Part shown: piece after piece, positions 15,485-22,446 of the stretch
Numbering within the stretch: position 1 is the first letter of the stretch
Layout of the letters: every line of letters begins with the position of its first letter
NCBI GenBank assembly: GCA_027451405.1
Contig: DAIDJM010000038.1
Coordinates: 1-39,422, forward strand
From: Acetobacteraceae bacterium
Lineage (GTDB): Bacteria; Pseudomonadota; Alphaproteobacteria; Acetobacterales; Acetobacteraceae
Direction of reading: 5' to 3'
DNA length: 39,422 nt
Position numbers and translations under genes: made by a program
Notes under the pieces: generated by a model
Seen by the model: only the letters and a program-made list of their open reading frames with translations
Told to the model about the DNA's origin: nothing
Databases searched by the model: none

Positions 15485-16463
15485 CGGACTGACTCCGCAA
15501 CAAAAGGGAGTAGCGAAGGATGCGCTCGAAAAGGCCATGCGCGACGTATTGCCGCCGCTCCGCGCGGTCACTGCGCATGAATTGCTCCGCACGGATTTCC
15601 CGCCCCGGGAGATGGCCCTTGCGCCCTGGCTTCCCACGAAGGGGCTTGCCATGATTTACGGCCCGCGCGGCATAGGTAAGACTCACCTGACGCTGGGCTG
15701 CGCCTACGCAATCGCGAGCGGCGGGACATTCTTGCGGTGGCACGCGGACCGGCCGCGCCGCGTTGTGATCATTGACGGCGAAATGCCTGCCGTCACGTTG
15801 CGCGACCGGCTTGCGGCCATCGCCGCCGCTGCGGAGCGGGAACCGCCGGGCGAGGATTATCTTCGGCTAATTGCAAACGACATGCAGCAAGACCGGAGCC
15901 TCGACCTATCTTCGCCTGAGCAACAGGCGGACCTAGAGCCGCACTTGGTCTCGGCGGACGTAATCCTCTGCGACAATATCTCGACACTTTGCCAAGGCGG
16001 CCGAGAGAACGAAGCGGAGTCGTGGCTGCCGGTGCAGCAATGGGCGCTCATGCAACGCCGCGCCGGCCGCTCGGTGGTGTTCGCTCATCACGCCGGCAAG
16101 GGGGGTGGGCAACGCGGCACCTCGCGCCGAGAGGACGTGCTTGATTCGGTTCTGAGCCTTCGCCGCCCGGACGATTTCGACCCGGCGGAAGGGGCGCGGT
16201 TCGAGCTGCACTATGAGAAGTCACGCGGGTTTCACGGGGACGATGCGAAGCCCTTTGAGGCGCAACTCGCGCCCGAGGGCTGGCGCTGTCGCGACTTGGA
16301 GGATGCGGACATGGCGCGCGTTGTGGCGCTCACGGGCGAGGGGCTTTCGACGCGAGAGATGGTTGCGGAACTCGGCGCCGGGTGGAGCAAGTCGCGCGTC
16401 AACCGCATGCAGCAGAAGGCCCGCGCGCTGGGGTTGCTGGACGGCGGGGGAGGGCGAGCATGA
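15477..16463 (+). CDS. RepA-like AAA helicase (RecA fold)
   Basis: The 328-aa product has Walker A GPRGIGKTH (residues 62-70), a Walker B-like stretch ADVILCDNIST, and HHAGKGGGQRG with a following RRED, the pattern of RepA/RSF1010-type hexameric helicases. The last 60 residues (LTGEGLSTREMVAELGAGWSKSRVNRM and on) form a winged-helix-like DNA-binding tail. ATG 15477 is 6 bp after GGGGAGG and overlaps the primase stop. The next gene overlaps its stop as ATGA. It probably loads at, and unwinds, the element's replication origin; the GCGGGACAG array starts 23 bp after it ends. Confidence 0.88.
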   Translation: MPDGLTPQQKGVAKDALEKAMRDVLPPLRAVTAHELLRTDFPPREMALAPWLPTKGLAMIYGPRGIGKTHLTLGCAYAIASGGTFLRWHADRPRRVVIIDGEMPAVTLRDRLAAIAAAAEREPPGEDYLRLIANDMQQDRSLDLSSPEQQADLEPHLVSADVILCDNISTLCQGGRENEAESWLPVQQWALMQRRAGRSVVFAHHAGKGGGQRGTSRREDVLDSVLSLRRPDDFDPAEGARFELHYEKSRGFHGDDAKPFEAQLAPEGWRCRDLEDADMARVVALTGEGLSTREMVAELGAGWSKSRVNRMQQKARALGLLDGGGGRA

Positions 16464-16912
16464 TGGCTGCCTTATCGGCTCCCCACTGTCCCGCTGTCCC
16501 AATCCCCGGGAGCGGGACAGCGGGACAGTTTGGGGCCGCAACGTCCGCAAGCGGGACAGAGAGCGGGACAGCAAGCGGGACAGTCAGTCTCCGTGCCCTG
16601 GCAAGGCTGGTCATCGAGCGGGACAGGCTGCGGGACGCAACGCGGGACAAGGTGGCTCAGGGTGCCTCCGGGGCTGTCCCGCTAGGTGGCTCTCGTTTCA
16701 TAAGCGAGCGGGACAGTGCATGGGCCGACCCGGCGGAGGATGAGTATCGGCGCGAGGAACGGCTCGCGATTATGGAGGAACCCAGCTTGCCCCCACCGGG
16801 GACACCAGAGCGCGCGGAGGCTGACCGGAGGCACGCCGCGACCGTGCGCGGGCTTTTGGCTCAGGCGCGTTTCGCTGCCCCATCCGACTGTTCAGCCGAG
16901 GCTGCACCGTGA
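16460..16912 (+). CDS. Unknown protein carrying the GCGGGACAG repeat array
   Basis: The 150-aa frame starts at an ATG overlapping the helicase stop and ends in an overlap with the next start (GTGA). The first 85 residues are built largely from a DNA repeat and read as SGT/AGQ/ERD units, probably disordered. The C-terminal half (from about DPAEDEYRREERLAIMEE) is charged and helical and looks like ordinary protein. The frame may exist mainly to carry ribosomes through an origin region. I know no function for it. Confidence 0.6.
   Translation: MMAALSAPHCPAVPIPGSGTAGQFGAATSASGTESGTASGTVSLRALARLVIERDRLRDATRDKVAQGASGAVPLGGSRFISERDSAWADPAEDEYRREERLAIMEEPSLPPPGTPERAEADRRHAATVRGLLAQARFAAPSDCSAEAAP
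16486..16716. repeat. Iteron-like GCGGGACAG array, candidate replication origin
   Basis: GCGGGACAG occurs nine times perfectly in 231 bp: plus strand at 16512, 16520, 16551, 16563, 16575, 16618 and 16708; minus strand at 16486-16494 and 16674-16682. Further near-copies begin at 16630 and 16642. Several are spaced 12 bp apart. The copies fall in all three codon phases of the overlapping gene, so the DNA word itself is what is conserved. The array lies directly after the helicase gene. Confidence 0.7.
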
Positions 16913-17175
16913 CCGCCTCATCCTCCGAACGGTGCCGAAACTGGCGCAAGCGACGCGCACGCGGTTCGCAACTCGCCACCGTCGAGGTTATGCCGGACGT
17001 GCAAAGCGCGTTGGTGCGCCTCGGCCTCCTCCCGGACGATGCGACGAAGCACGATCTAGCGTGTGCCGTGGAAGCCTACCTTCGCACTGCCCCGGCCATG
17101 GTTGACGTGGGCAAACGGCTCTACCCGGAACCCCTACGGCGCGACGATGTTCCCTGCGAGCAGCGTGATTTTTGA
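16909..17175 (+). CDS. Small basic protein of the replication block
   Basis: The 88-aa frame starts at GTG 16909, overlapping the preceding stop (GTGA), and ends in a TTGA overlap with the next gene. The N-terminus is strongly basic (CRNWRKRRARGSQLATVEV), followed by a helical part (DVQSALVRLGLLPDDATKHD). Small proteins of this shape recur in proteobacterial islands near replication or recombinase genes; no function is known to me. A role in nucleic-acid binding is possible from the basic N-terminus only. Confidence 0.65.
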   Translation: MTASSSERCRNWRKRRARGSQLATVEVMPDVQSALVRLGLLPDDATKHDLACAVEAYLRTAPAMVDVGKRLYPEPLRRDDVPCEQRDF

Positions 17176-17465
17176 CGCAAACACGCAACACAGTTTCGGG
17201 TTGGCCCGCCTTCCGCGAGAGGTGCCGCGAGCCCGCAAAGCGTTACGGCCCCCGCTTGCACGGCAACACCAAGCACGGATCGCGCGGCAAAGGCGGCCGC
17301 GAGGCGATGGCTCTACTGCGCCGCTACAAGGCGATATTAGACGGGCTGGCGTCACAGGCAGTCCCGGAGCCGCCGCCGCCGCGCAAGGGATGGTACTCCG
17401 GTTTTCCGCGTGCAGAGCCCGCACGCGAATTGCCAAGAGATTTGGGAAAATATCAGAGCGAGTAA
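17172..17465 (+). CDS. Small unknown protein (TTG start)
   Basis: The 97-aa frame starts at TTG 17172 in a TTGA overlap with the previous stop. The central part RLHGNTKHGSRGKGGREAMA followed by LLRRYKAILDGL is glycine- and lysine-rich, then helical. The C-terminus is proline-rich. It ends 6 bp before the next gene. The coupled layout supports a real gene despite the rare start codon. No family is recognised. Confidence 0.5.
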   Translation: MTQTRNTVSGWPAFRERCREPAKRYGPRLHGNTKHGSRGKGGREAMALLRRYKAILDGLASQAVPEPPPPRKGWYSGFPRAEPARELPRDLGKYQSE

Positions 17466-17471
17466 GCGGCA

Positions 17472-18128
17472 ATGGGCGGCATTTTGTCCGGGCGGCATCC
17501 TCAGAGATGCCTTGTTGAGTCGAGTTTCACGCTGGATATGAGCAACCTGCGACGTGAGGGAACGATTGCCCCAGGCGTTCACCACTGGCGAACAGTCACA
17601 TGGAAGCGCAGCGAGACGGGAGAGGTCTGCGGCACGATCACCTGCGAGGTGAACACAATCGAGCCGGATGACTCGTTTCTCCGGTTGACTTACTCGGTGA
17701 ACGGTGACGCCCAGGACTACCGCGTGAGACTGTCGGTCACGCCCTGCCGCTTCGGTGGTGTCCGGTGGTGGTTTCACTGCCCGCACACAGGGCGCCGAGT
17801 GAGCAAACTCTACCTGCCCCCCGGCGCCCGGCGGTTTCTCAGCCGGTTCGCATACAGGCTGGCTTATAGGTCAGAGCGTGGCGGGCCGATGGACCGCTCC
17901 CATTGGCGGCAAGGCCGCATCTACTCGCGCCTCGGAGCGGAGTATCGGGTTTTTGAGCAGCCTCCTCCTCGGAGGCCGAAAGGCATGCACAAGCGCACGT
18001 ATGCTCGATTGCTCAGAAAGCTCGGCGCAGCGCAGGGATACCATGAGTGCATCTTCGATGCTGGCGCCGCACGCCTATTGGCGAAGCTGGATTGCCTTCC
18101 GGGAGTCAGATCGGAGCGGCTCGACTGA
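17472..18128 (+). CDS. Island protein with a zinc-ribbon-like core, unknown function
   Basis: The 218-aa product contains a beta-rich middle (HWRTVTWKRSETGEVCGTITCEV and a YSVNGDAQDYRVRLSVTPC stretch) leading to CRFGGVRWWFHCPHTGRRV and KLYLPPGARRF, then a basic helical tail (FAYRLAYRSERGGP). The cysteine pattern with WWF-x-CP and a following basic turn suggests a zinc ribbon. I recall many close relatives in mobile islands of Alpha- and Betaproteobacteria, always annotated hypothetical. It is the last gene of the coupled replication block. A DNA- or RNA-binding role is a guess. Confidence 0.8.
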   Translation: MGGILSGRHPQRCLVESSFTLDMSNLRREGTIAPGVHHWRTVTWKRSETGEVCGTITCEVNTIEPDDSFLRLTYSVNGDAQDYRVRLSVTPCRFGGVRWWFHCPHTGRRVSKLYLPPGARRFLSRFAYRLAYRSERGGPMDRSHWRQGRIYSRLGAEYRVFEQPPPRRPKGMHKRTYARLLRKLGAAQGYHECIFDAGAARLLAKLDCLPGVRSERLD

Positions 18129-18149
18129 CGCGCTTCAGTAATTTGAGGA

Positions 18150-18458
18150 TCAACGCCGCCACGCGCTTAGCGGAACATCGAGACGCCAGCCTTTGCCGTC
18201 TCCGCGATCCATGATCGCCAGTGCCTCCGGCTGACTCCGGCAAACGCGGCATACGATCCGGCGCAGGAACGCGGAGAGGGTAATGCTTGGCGAAGCGTGT
18301 TGCTGGGCCAGAACGAAGCCGACTGGCAGCAAAACAGTCCCTCTGCACCCTTCCATGCGGCGAGGGCAGGCGGGCGGGTAACGCACCTCGACTACGAGAC
18401 CCTCCAGACAGGACAGCCGGGCCGCGAGGTAAGGGGCGACAGGATGGCACGGAACCAT
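18150..18458 (-). CDS. Small cysteine-rich protein opposite the serine recombinase
   Basis: This minus-strand frame gives 102 aa from ATG 18458, with a GGGGGA about 11 bp upstream. A longer version runs to GTG 18587 (145 aa). The cysteines fall as C-x6-C (PPACPRRMEGCRG) and C-x2-C (RIVCRVCRSQPEAL), a plausible zinc ribbon, followed by a conserved-looking GDGKGWRLDVPL end. I associate small proteins of this shape with integrative elements, often read divergently from a resolvase, as here. The function is unknown. The shorter start was preferred because the extra residues have no family resemblance. Confidence 0.55.
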   Translation of the reverse strand: MVPCHPVAPYLAARLSCLEGLVVEVRYPPACPRRMEGCRGTVLLPVGFVLAQQHASPSITLSAFLRRIVCRVCRSQPEALAIMDRGDGKGWRLDVPLSAWRR

Positions 18459-18543
18459 GGTCCGACTGTCCCCCGTTCCAACGGTCAGAACAAGAAGGGA
18501 ACACGGCCGCGAAAGCACCCGGACGGCATCGGACAGATTGGCC

Positions 18544-18571
18544 TTGCACAAAAACAAAATGAGCGTATAGA
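18544..18571 (+). promoter_or_regulatory. Possible promoter for the serine recombinase
   Basis: TTGCAC (18544-18549) and TATAGA (18566-18571) are separated by 16 bp in a local AT-rich patch 30-57 bp before the recombinase start. The match to a sigma-70 promoter is partial. Confidence 0.3.
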
Positions 18572-18600
18572 GTTTGCTCATCAGCACGGGAGGCGGTGCG

Positions 18601-19275
18601 ATGCGCGAGGCGGTTGCTTACATCCGGGTTTCGACGGGCAAGCAAGGTCGCTCCGGGCTGGGCATCGAGGCGCAGCGCGACGCGATAGCCCGCTTCGCCG
18701 CCGCTGAAGGCTTTTCGCTCGCCGCCGAGCATGTCGAGGTCGAGACCGGGAAGGGCGCCGATGCCCTCGACCGCCGGCCGGAACTGGCGCGGGCTCTCGC
18801 CGCTGCCCGGAAGGCAAAGGCGCCCGTGATCGTGGCGAAGCTGGACCGGCTCTCCCGAGACGTGGCGTTCGTCTCCGGTCTGATGGCGCAGCGCGTCCCC
18901 TTCATAGTGGCCGAGCTGGGCGCCGATGCTGACCCGTTCATGTTGCACCTATTCGCCGCTCTGGCGGAGAAGGAGCGGACGCTGATCGCGGAGCGGACCC
19001 GTGCCGCCCTGGCCGCCAAGAAGGCGCAGGGTGCTCGCCTGGGCAACCGGACGAACCTCCCGGCCGCGCAAGCTGCGGGCGTTGCGGCGAATCGGCAGGC
19101 CGCCGATGCCTTTGCGGCCAACGTGCTGCCGGTGGTTCGTCAGATACAGGCCAGCGGCGCGACCACCCCCCGCGCCATCGCGGAGGCGCTGAACGCTCGG
19201 GGCATCCGCACGGCGCGGGGCGGGCGGTGGCACGACTCCACGGTGCGGAATCTGCTGACCCGAGCTGAGAGATAG
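18601..19275 (+). CDS. Serine recombinase (resolvase/invertase family)
   Basis: The 224-aa product has the N-terminal resolvase domain with nucleophile S11 in [10 protein letters not shown], the active-site arginines in KLDRLSRD, the long E helix (about 120-140) and a C-terminal helix-turn-helix ([23 protein letters not shown], then [10 protein letters not shown]). The size suits small resolvases and invertases, not large serine integrases. ATG 18601 follows GGGAGG by 7 bp. It is the second recombinase of the element. It may resolve dimers of the replicating form or invert a segment; no inverted target pair was found close by. Confidence 0.94.
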   Translation: MREAVAYIRVSTGKQGRSGLGIEAQRDAIARFAAAEGFSLAAEHVEVETGKGADALDRRPELARALAAARKAKAPVIVAKLDRLSRDVAFVSGLMAQRVPFIVAELGADADPFMLHLFAALAEKERTLIAERTRAALAAKKAQGARLGNRTNLPAAQAAGVAANRQAADAFAANVLPVVRQIQASGATTPRAIAEALNARGIRTARGGRWHDSTVRNLLTRAER

Positions 19276-19325
19276 TAGCGGCTGAGCATCTTTTTTGCTG
19301 AACCGGATTAGGTTATGGTCACAGA

Positions 19326-19679
19326 ATGGTGGCTTTCGGGTATGCTTTGGCGATTGGGGGCGCGGTCCTGTTTTGCGCGACCGTAATAAGCCTGGGCCTT
19401 TCACTGTTTATTTACGCCCGGTTCCGTGAGTTTTTGAAAGTCTATCTGTCCGCCCCGTTCGCCGGACTTATTTTCCTTGCAATGGCCATGATTGGCTTCA
19501 GCATGACCGGGCTTCCCGATCCTCCCTACCCCGGCTTCAAAGCAATTTTCTGGGCGATGTCTGGACTGTTCGGGTTTGGCGCGGTTCTGGGGCTGGTGAT
19601 CCGAACTAAACTGGGTCCCATGGTTGGTCCGAGTGGCCCGCTCGCAAACAAGCAAACCGATATAGCGGGGAGAGAATAG
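19326..19679 (+). CDS. Small membrane protein near the element's right end
   Basis: The 117-aa product has three probable membrane helices: about residues 4-30 (YALAIGGAVLFCATVISLG), 44-62 (PFAGLIFLAMAMIGFSMTG) and 72-92 (AIFWAMSGLFGFGAVLGLVI), and a polar C-terminus. GC is lower than in the surrounding chromosome. It sits alone between the recombinase and attR, a place where integrative elements often carry cargo. No family is recognised; exclusion, immunity or an ordinary orphan are all possible. Confidence 0.65.
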   Translation: MVAFGYALAIGGAVLFCATVISLGLSLFIYARFREFLKVYLSAPFAGLIFLAMAMIGFSMTGLPDPPYPGFKAIFWAMSGLFGFGAVLGLVIRTKLGPMVGPSGPLANKQTDIAGRE

Positions 19680-19684
19680 GGGAC
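19677..19684 (+). repeat. TAGGGGAC copy near the right end
   Basis: The 11-mer GAATAGGGGAC at 19674-19684 equals 11825-11835 at the left end. It lies 50 bp inside attR; the left copy lies 133 bp inside attL. It is a possible arm-type site. Confidence 0.4.
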
Positions 19685-19733
19685 GACAGTTGAAGCGTAT
19701 CTAACCATCTGAGAACACGAGATACTCAGCGGA

Positions 19734-19749
19734 CACTCCTTCCGCCAGG
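19734..19749 (+). repeat. attR core
   Basis: CACTCCTTCCGCCAGG is identical to the tRNA-Ser 3' end at 11676-11691. It lies 65 bp before the stop of the chromosomal minus-strand operon. Confidence 0.9.
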
Positions 19750-19814
19750 CAACCTGCCACTCCGCCACCCCCCACCCCCCTGCCTGAGCGCCGACCCTCG
19801 GGATCCCAAAATGT

Positions 19815-20858
19815 CTACCTCGATGGGAACGAGGCGGCGCACGGGTCAATTCCCGCAGCGGACGAGCGGGGCCAATCGGGCGCCCGGATTGCGCGCCTGG
19901 TAGGAATGGCTTGCTCAAGCAGCAGCCGATGGCGATCGGGGTCCAGAACGGTCGCCGCGCACAGCCCCGGCAAGAGGAGAACCGGACGGCTCTCCTGCCA
20001 GCCCGCGAGGATGGCTTGCAGGTCGTCGACTTCCAGCACCAGATACGTTCCCGCAATGTCACCCGCATGCAGGGCCAGGATCGGTTCGCTGTTTGCTGGG
20101 CTGCGGTAGTCGAGGAACTCGATGCCGGCGCTGTCCGGCGCCGTTGTGCGCAGGCCCGTGATGCGGACCACCGCCCGCGAGAGTCCGTCGAGCTCGCTCT
20201 GGGCAGGGCCTTGGTTGTTCGCCGTATAGGCGACGCGCAAACCGAGCCGGTCGCGGTAGAAGGCAAGGCTCGCTTGCGTGGAGGCGATCGCGATCGCGCT
20301 ATGGTCGATCCCGAGAAACAAGCCGGGGCGTCCGTGCCACATGGCCCGGCCCTGTCCGGGCGGAAACCAGAGCAGCTCGAGTGGATGTCCGTCGGGATCG
20401 CGGAATTTGTAGGCCCGGACGCCGCCGTCGCTGGCGGGCAGCGTAGGCGGCGGACCCTGGGTGATCGGCATGGCACCGGACGCGCGGACCCGGGCATAGG
20501 CGCGGTCCATGTCGGACACGACGATGGCGAAATGCTGAAACCAGCGATCGTTGCTCCGGCTCTTCGCCGGATAGGGACGGCCGGGCCGCGCGAACCGCAC
20601 GCATTCCAGCTTCTCGTTGCCTAGCCGCAACGTGAGCGTCTCGACCGCCCGGTCCGGCGCGCCGAGCAGGCGGTCGAGCGCGGGATCGGCGACGTGCCGG
20701 CGGCCGAGCGCCGTGAAACCGAGCGTGTCGCGGTAAAATCGCTCGCTCCGATCGAGATCGGACACCGTCAGCACGATCGCACGCAGCGCTGTGACCGCAG
20801 CCTCGGCGCGCGCGACGGCGATCAGCCACAGGGCAAAGCACCAGGCGAGCCGCGTCAT
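19815..20858 (-). CDS. Exported tandem VOC-superfamily protein
   Basis: The 347-aa product opens with a signal peptide (MTRLAWCFALWLIAVARAEA) and has two vicinal-oxygen-chelate domains: one at about 22-170 (ALRAIVLTVSDLDRSERFYR and later DPDGHPLELLWF), the other at about 185-315 (GIDHSAIAIASTQASLAFYR and DPDRHRLLLEQ). VOC proteins include glyoxalases, ring-cleaving dioxygenases and resistance proteins. The metal ligands expected in each domain (H/E) are partly visible (the E of HPLELLWF; H near WFQHFAIVVSD and GIDHSAI). Its start overlaps the GMC stop as ATGA, so it is the last gene of the sugar operon. The substrate is unknown. Export sets it apart from most VOC enzymes. Confidence 0.85.
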   Translation of the reverse strand: MTRLAWCFALWLIAVARAEAAVTALRAIVLTVSDLDRSERFYRDTLGFTALGRRHVADPALDRLLGAPDRAVETLTLRLGNEKLECVRFARPGRPYPAKSRSNDRWFQHFAIVVSDMDRAYARVRASGAMPITQGPPPTLPASDGGVRAYKFRDPDGHPLELLWFPPGQGRAMWHGRPGLFLGIDHSAIAIASTQASLAFYRDRLGLRVAYTANNQGPAQSELDGLSRAVVRITGLRTTAPDSAGIEFLDYRSPANSEPILALHAGDIAGTYLVLEVDDLQAILAGWQESRPVLLLPGLCAATVLDPDRHRLLLEQAIPTRRAIRAPDWPRSSAAGIDPCAASFPSR

Positions 20859-22435
20859 GCGGCGCTCTTCTGTTCCGCCGGCAAGCGCGTCATGCCCAGT
20901 CTCTCGCGTAGATGATCGGCGACGCGCAGCGCGTTGGCGATGATCGTCAAGGTCGGGTTCACCGCGGAACTCGAAGGGAAGAAGCTGCCGTCCACGACGT
21001 AGAGATTGTCGATTTCATGGCTTCGGCAATTCACATTCAGCGCGGCGCTGGCGGGATCGGTGCCGAAGCGGACCGTGCCGTTCTGGTGCCCGGTGGCCGC
21101 GACCGGGAGGCGCTTGGCGAAATAGGCCTCGCGTGGCACCAGCATGTCCGGCTCGCAGCCGATGGCCCGCAGGAGCCCACGCAGCTTTTCGGTCAGGCGC
21201 CGGTGCGATTGCTGGTTGGTCGGTGTGTAATGAATGTGCAGCCCGTCGCGCTCGAGCGTGATGCGGTTGCCGGAACACGGCAGATCCTCGCTGGTCAGCC
21301 AGAAATCGAGCGAATGGCGGGCCAGCTCGTCGAGGGCGCGATTGGGCAGCCATCCCTGCGTCTCGGCCTTGAAAACGCCGGCGTCGGTCTTGCCGAGCAT
21401 CTGGATGTGGCCGAGCGGATAGTCCCATGTGCCGTCGCCCCAGTAGAAATCGTTGAGGCCAAGGGTTTTCTGAAAGCGGGTCGGGTTCGGTTTGCGCGAG
21501 ATCGCGAGCAGCGCCGAATTGTTGTGGAACATGTAGAACCGGCCGACCGTATCGGACCGGTTGCCCAGCCCGTTGGGATGCTGCTCGTTGGCCGAGCGAA
21601 GCAGGAGGGCAGCGGAGTTGATGGCGCCGCACGCGACCACGACGATGTCGGCGGCGAAATGACGGCGCTCGCCGTTCAGATCGACTTCGACTTCGCGGAT
21701 TTCACGGCCGGTCGGCGTGGTGAGAAGGCGCTCCACGCGGGCGCCTGTCATCAGCGTCACGTTCGGGTGGGCGAGCGCGGGACGCACGCAGGTGATCTGC
21801 GCGTCGGATTTCGCGGAGACGAGGCAGGGAAACCCGTCGCAGCGGTCGCAGCGTATGCAGGGGCTGTGATGCGCTTCCGCTTCGTCGAGATGGATGCCGA
21901 GTGGCAGCGGAAACGGATGCAGCCCGGCTCGCGACAGATCGTGCGCGAGTTCCTGCACGCGCGGCTCGTGGCTGACCGGCGGATGGGGATAAGGCGCGGT
22001 CTCGGGCGGTTCGGTGGGATCGGCGCCGCGCAGGCCGTGCACCGCGTAGAGCGCCTCGGCGCGGCGATACCAGGGGGCGAAATCGGTGTAGGTGAGGGGC
22101 CAGGCGGGCGAGATGCCGTCCTCGTGACGCACCTCGCCGAAATCGCGCTCGCGCATGCGCAACAGCACCGCGCCGTAGAATTTCGTGTTGCCGCCGACAC
22201 AGTAATGGATGCCGGGATGGAAGGGCTTGCCATGCAGGTCGTACCAGGTCTCGTGCGCCTTGTATTTGTTGTCGACGAAGACCGCCTCGCTGCTCCAATT
22301 GTCGCGCTCCCGCGGCAGGAAATCACCGCGCTCCAGCAGCAGAATGCGTGCGCCGGTCGGCGCCAGCGCATGGGCGAGCGTGCCGCCGCCGGCGCCGGTG
22401 CCGATCACGATGATATCAAACCGGTCCTCTGGCAT
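20855..22435 (-). CDS. GMC-family FAD oxidoreductase
   Basis: The 526-aa product has the N-terminal FAD motif GTGAGGG (residues 12-18), the GMC signature region HYCVGGNTKFYGAV, and the C-terminal NVNCRSHEIDNLYVVDGSFF with SSSAVNPTLTIIANALR. H in ATGHQNGTVRFG and N in AVNPTLT are the likely catalytic pair. Four cysteines (C193, C196, C199, C204) cluster in SPCIRCDRCDGFPC, near where FAD-glucose dehydrogenases bind an Fe-S cluster. ATG 22435 follows GAGAGGA; the longer frame to 22504 overlaps the upstream aquaporin gene. No signal peptide is present. It probably oxidises a sugar or polyol in the cytoplasm or at the membrane. It lies 11 bp after the channel gene. Confidence 0.92.
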   Translation of the reverse strand: MPEDRFDIIVIGTGAGGGTLAHALAPTGARILLLERGDFLPRERDNWSSEAVFVDNKYKAHETWYDLHGKPFHPGIHYCVGGNTKFYGAVLLRMRERDFGEVRHEDGISPAWPLTYTDFAPWYRRAEALYAVHGLRGADPTEPPETAPYPHPPVSHEPRVQELAHDLSRAGLHPFPLPLGIHLDEAEAHHSPCIRCDRCDGFPCLVSAKSDAQITCVRPALAHPNVTLMTGARVERLLTTPTGREIREVEVDLNGERRHFAADIVVVACGAINSAALLLRSANEQHPNGLGNRSDTVGRFYMFHNNSALLAISRKPNPTRFQKTLGLNDFYWGDGTWDYPLGHIQMLGKTDAGVFKAETQGWLPNRALDELARHSLDFWLTSEDLPCSGNRITLERDGLHIHYTPTNQQSHRRLTEKLRGLLRAIGCEPDMLVPREAYFAKRLPVAATGHQNGTVRFGTDPASAALNVNCRSHEIDNLYVVDGSFFPSSSAVNPTLTIIANALRVADHLRERLGMTRLPAEQKSAA

Positions 22436-22446
22436 GGTTGGTCCTC

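Larger units (their letters stand above)
11676..19749 (+). mobile_element. 8.06-kb integrative element in tRNA-Ser
   Basis: The element is bounded by 16-bp direct repeats CACTCCTTCCGCCAGG at 11676-11691 (inside the tRNA) and 19734-19749. The integrase gene adjoins the tRNA-side repeat, the normal arrangement for P4-type integrases. Contents in order: integrase, unknown protein, small HTH regulator, primase-like and helicase genes with coupled small genes, zinc-ribbon-like protein, an opposing small gene, serine recombinase, membrane protein. No capsid, terminase, relaxase or type IV secretion gene was recognised. The flanking genes on both sides are ordinary chromosomal operons. Confidence 0.9.

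Noticed and set aside
16486-16716. CRISPR array
   Set aside because: The repeated unit is only 9 bp, occurs on both strands, and has uneven spacers that are part of an open frame.
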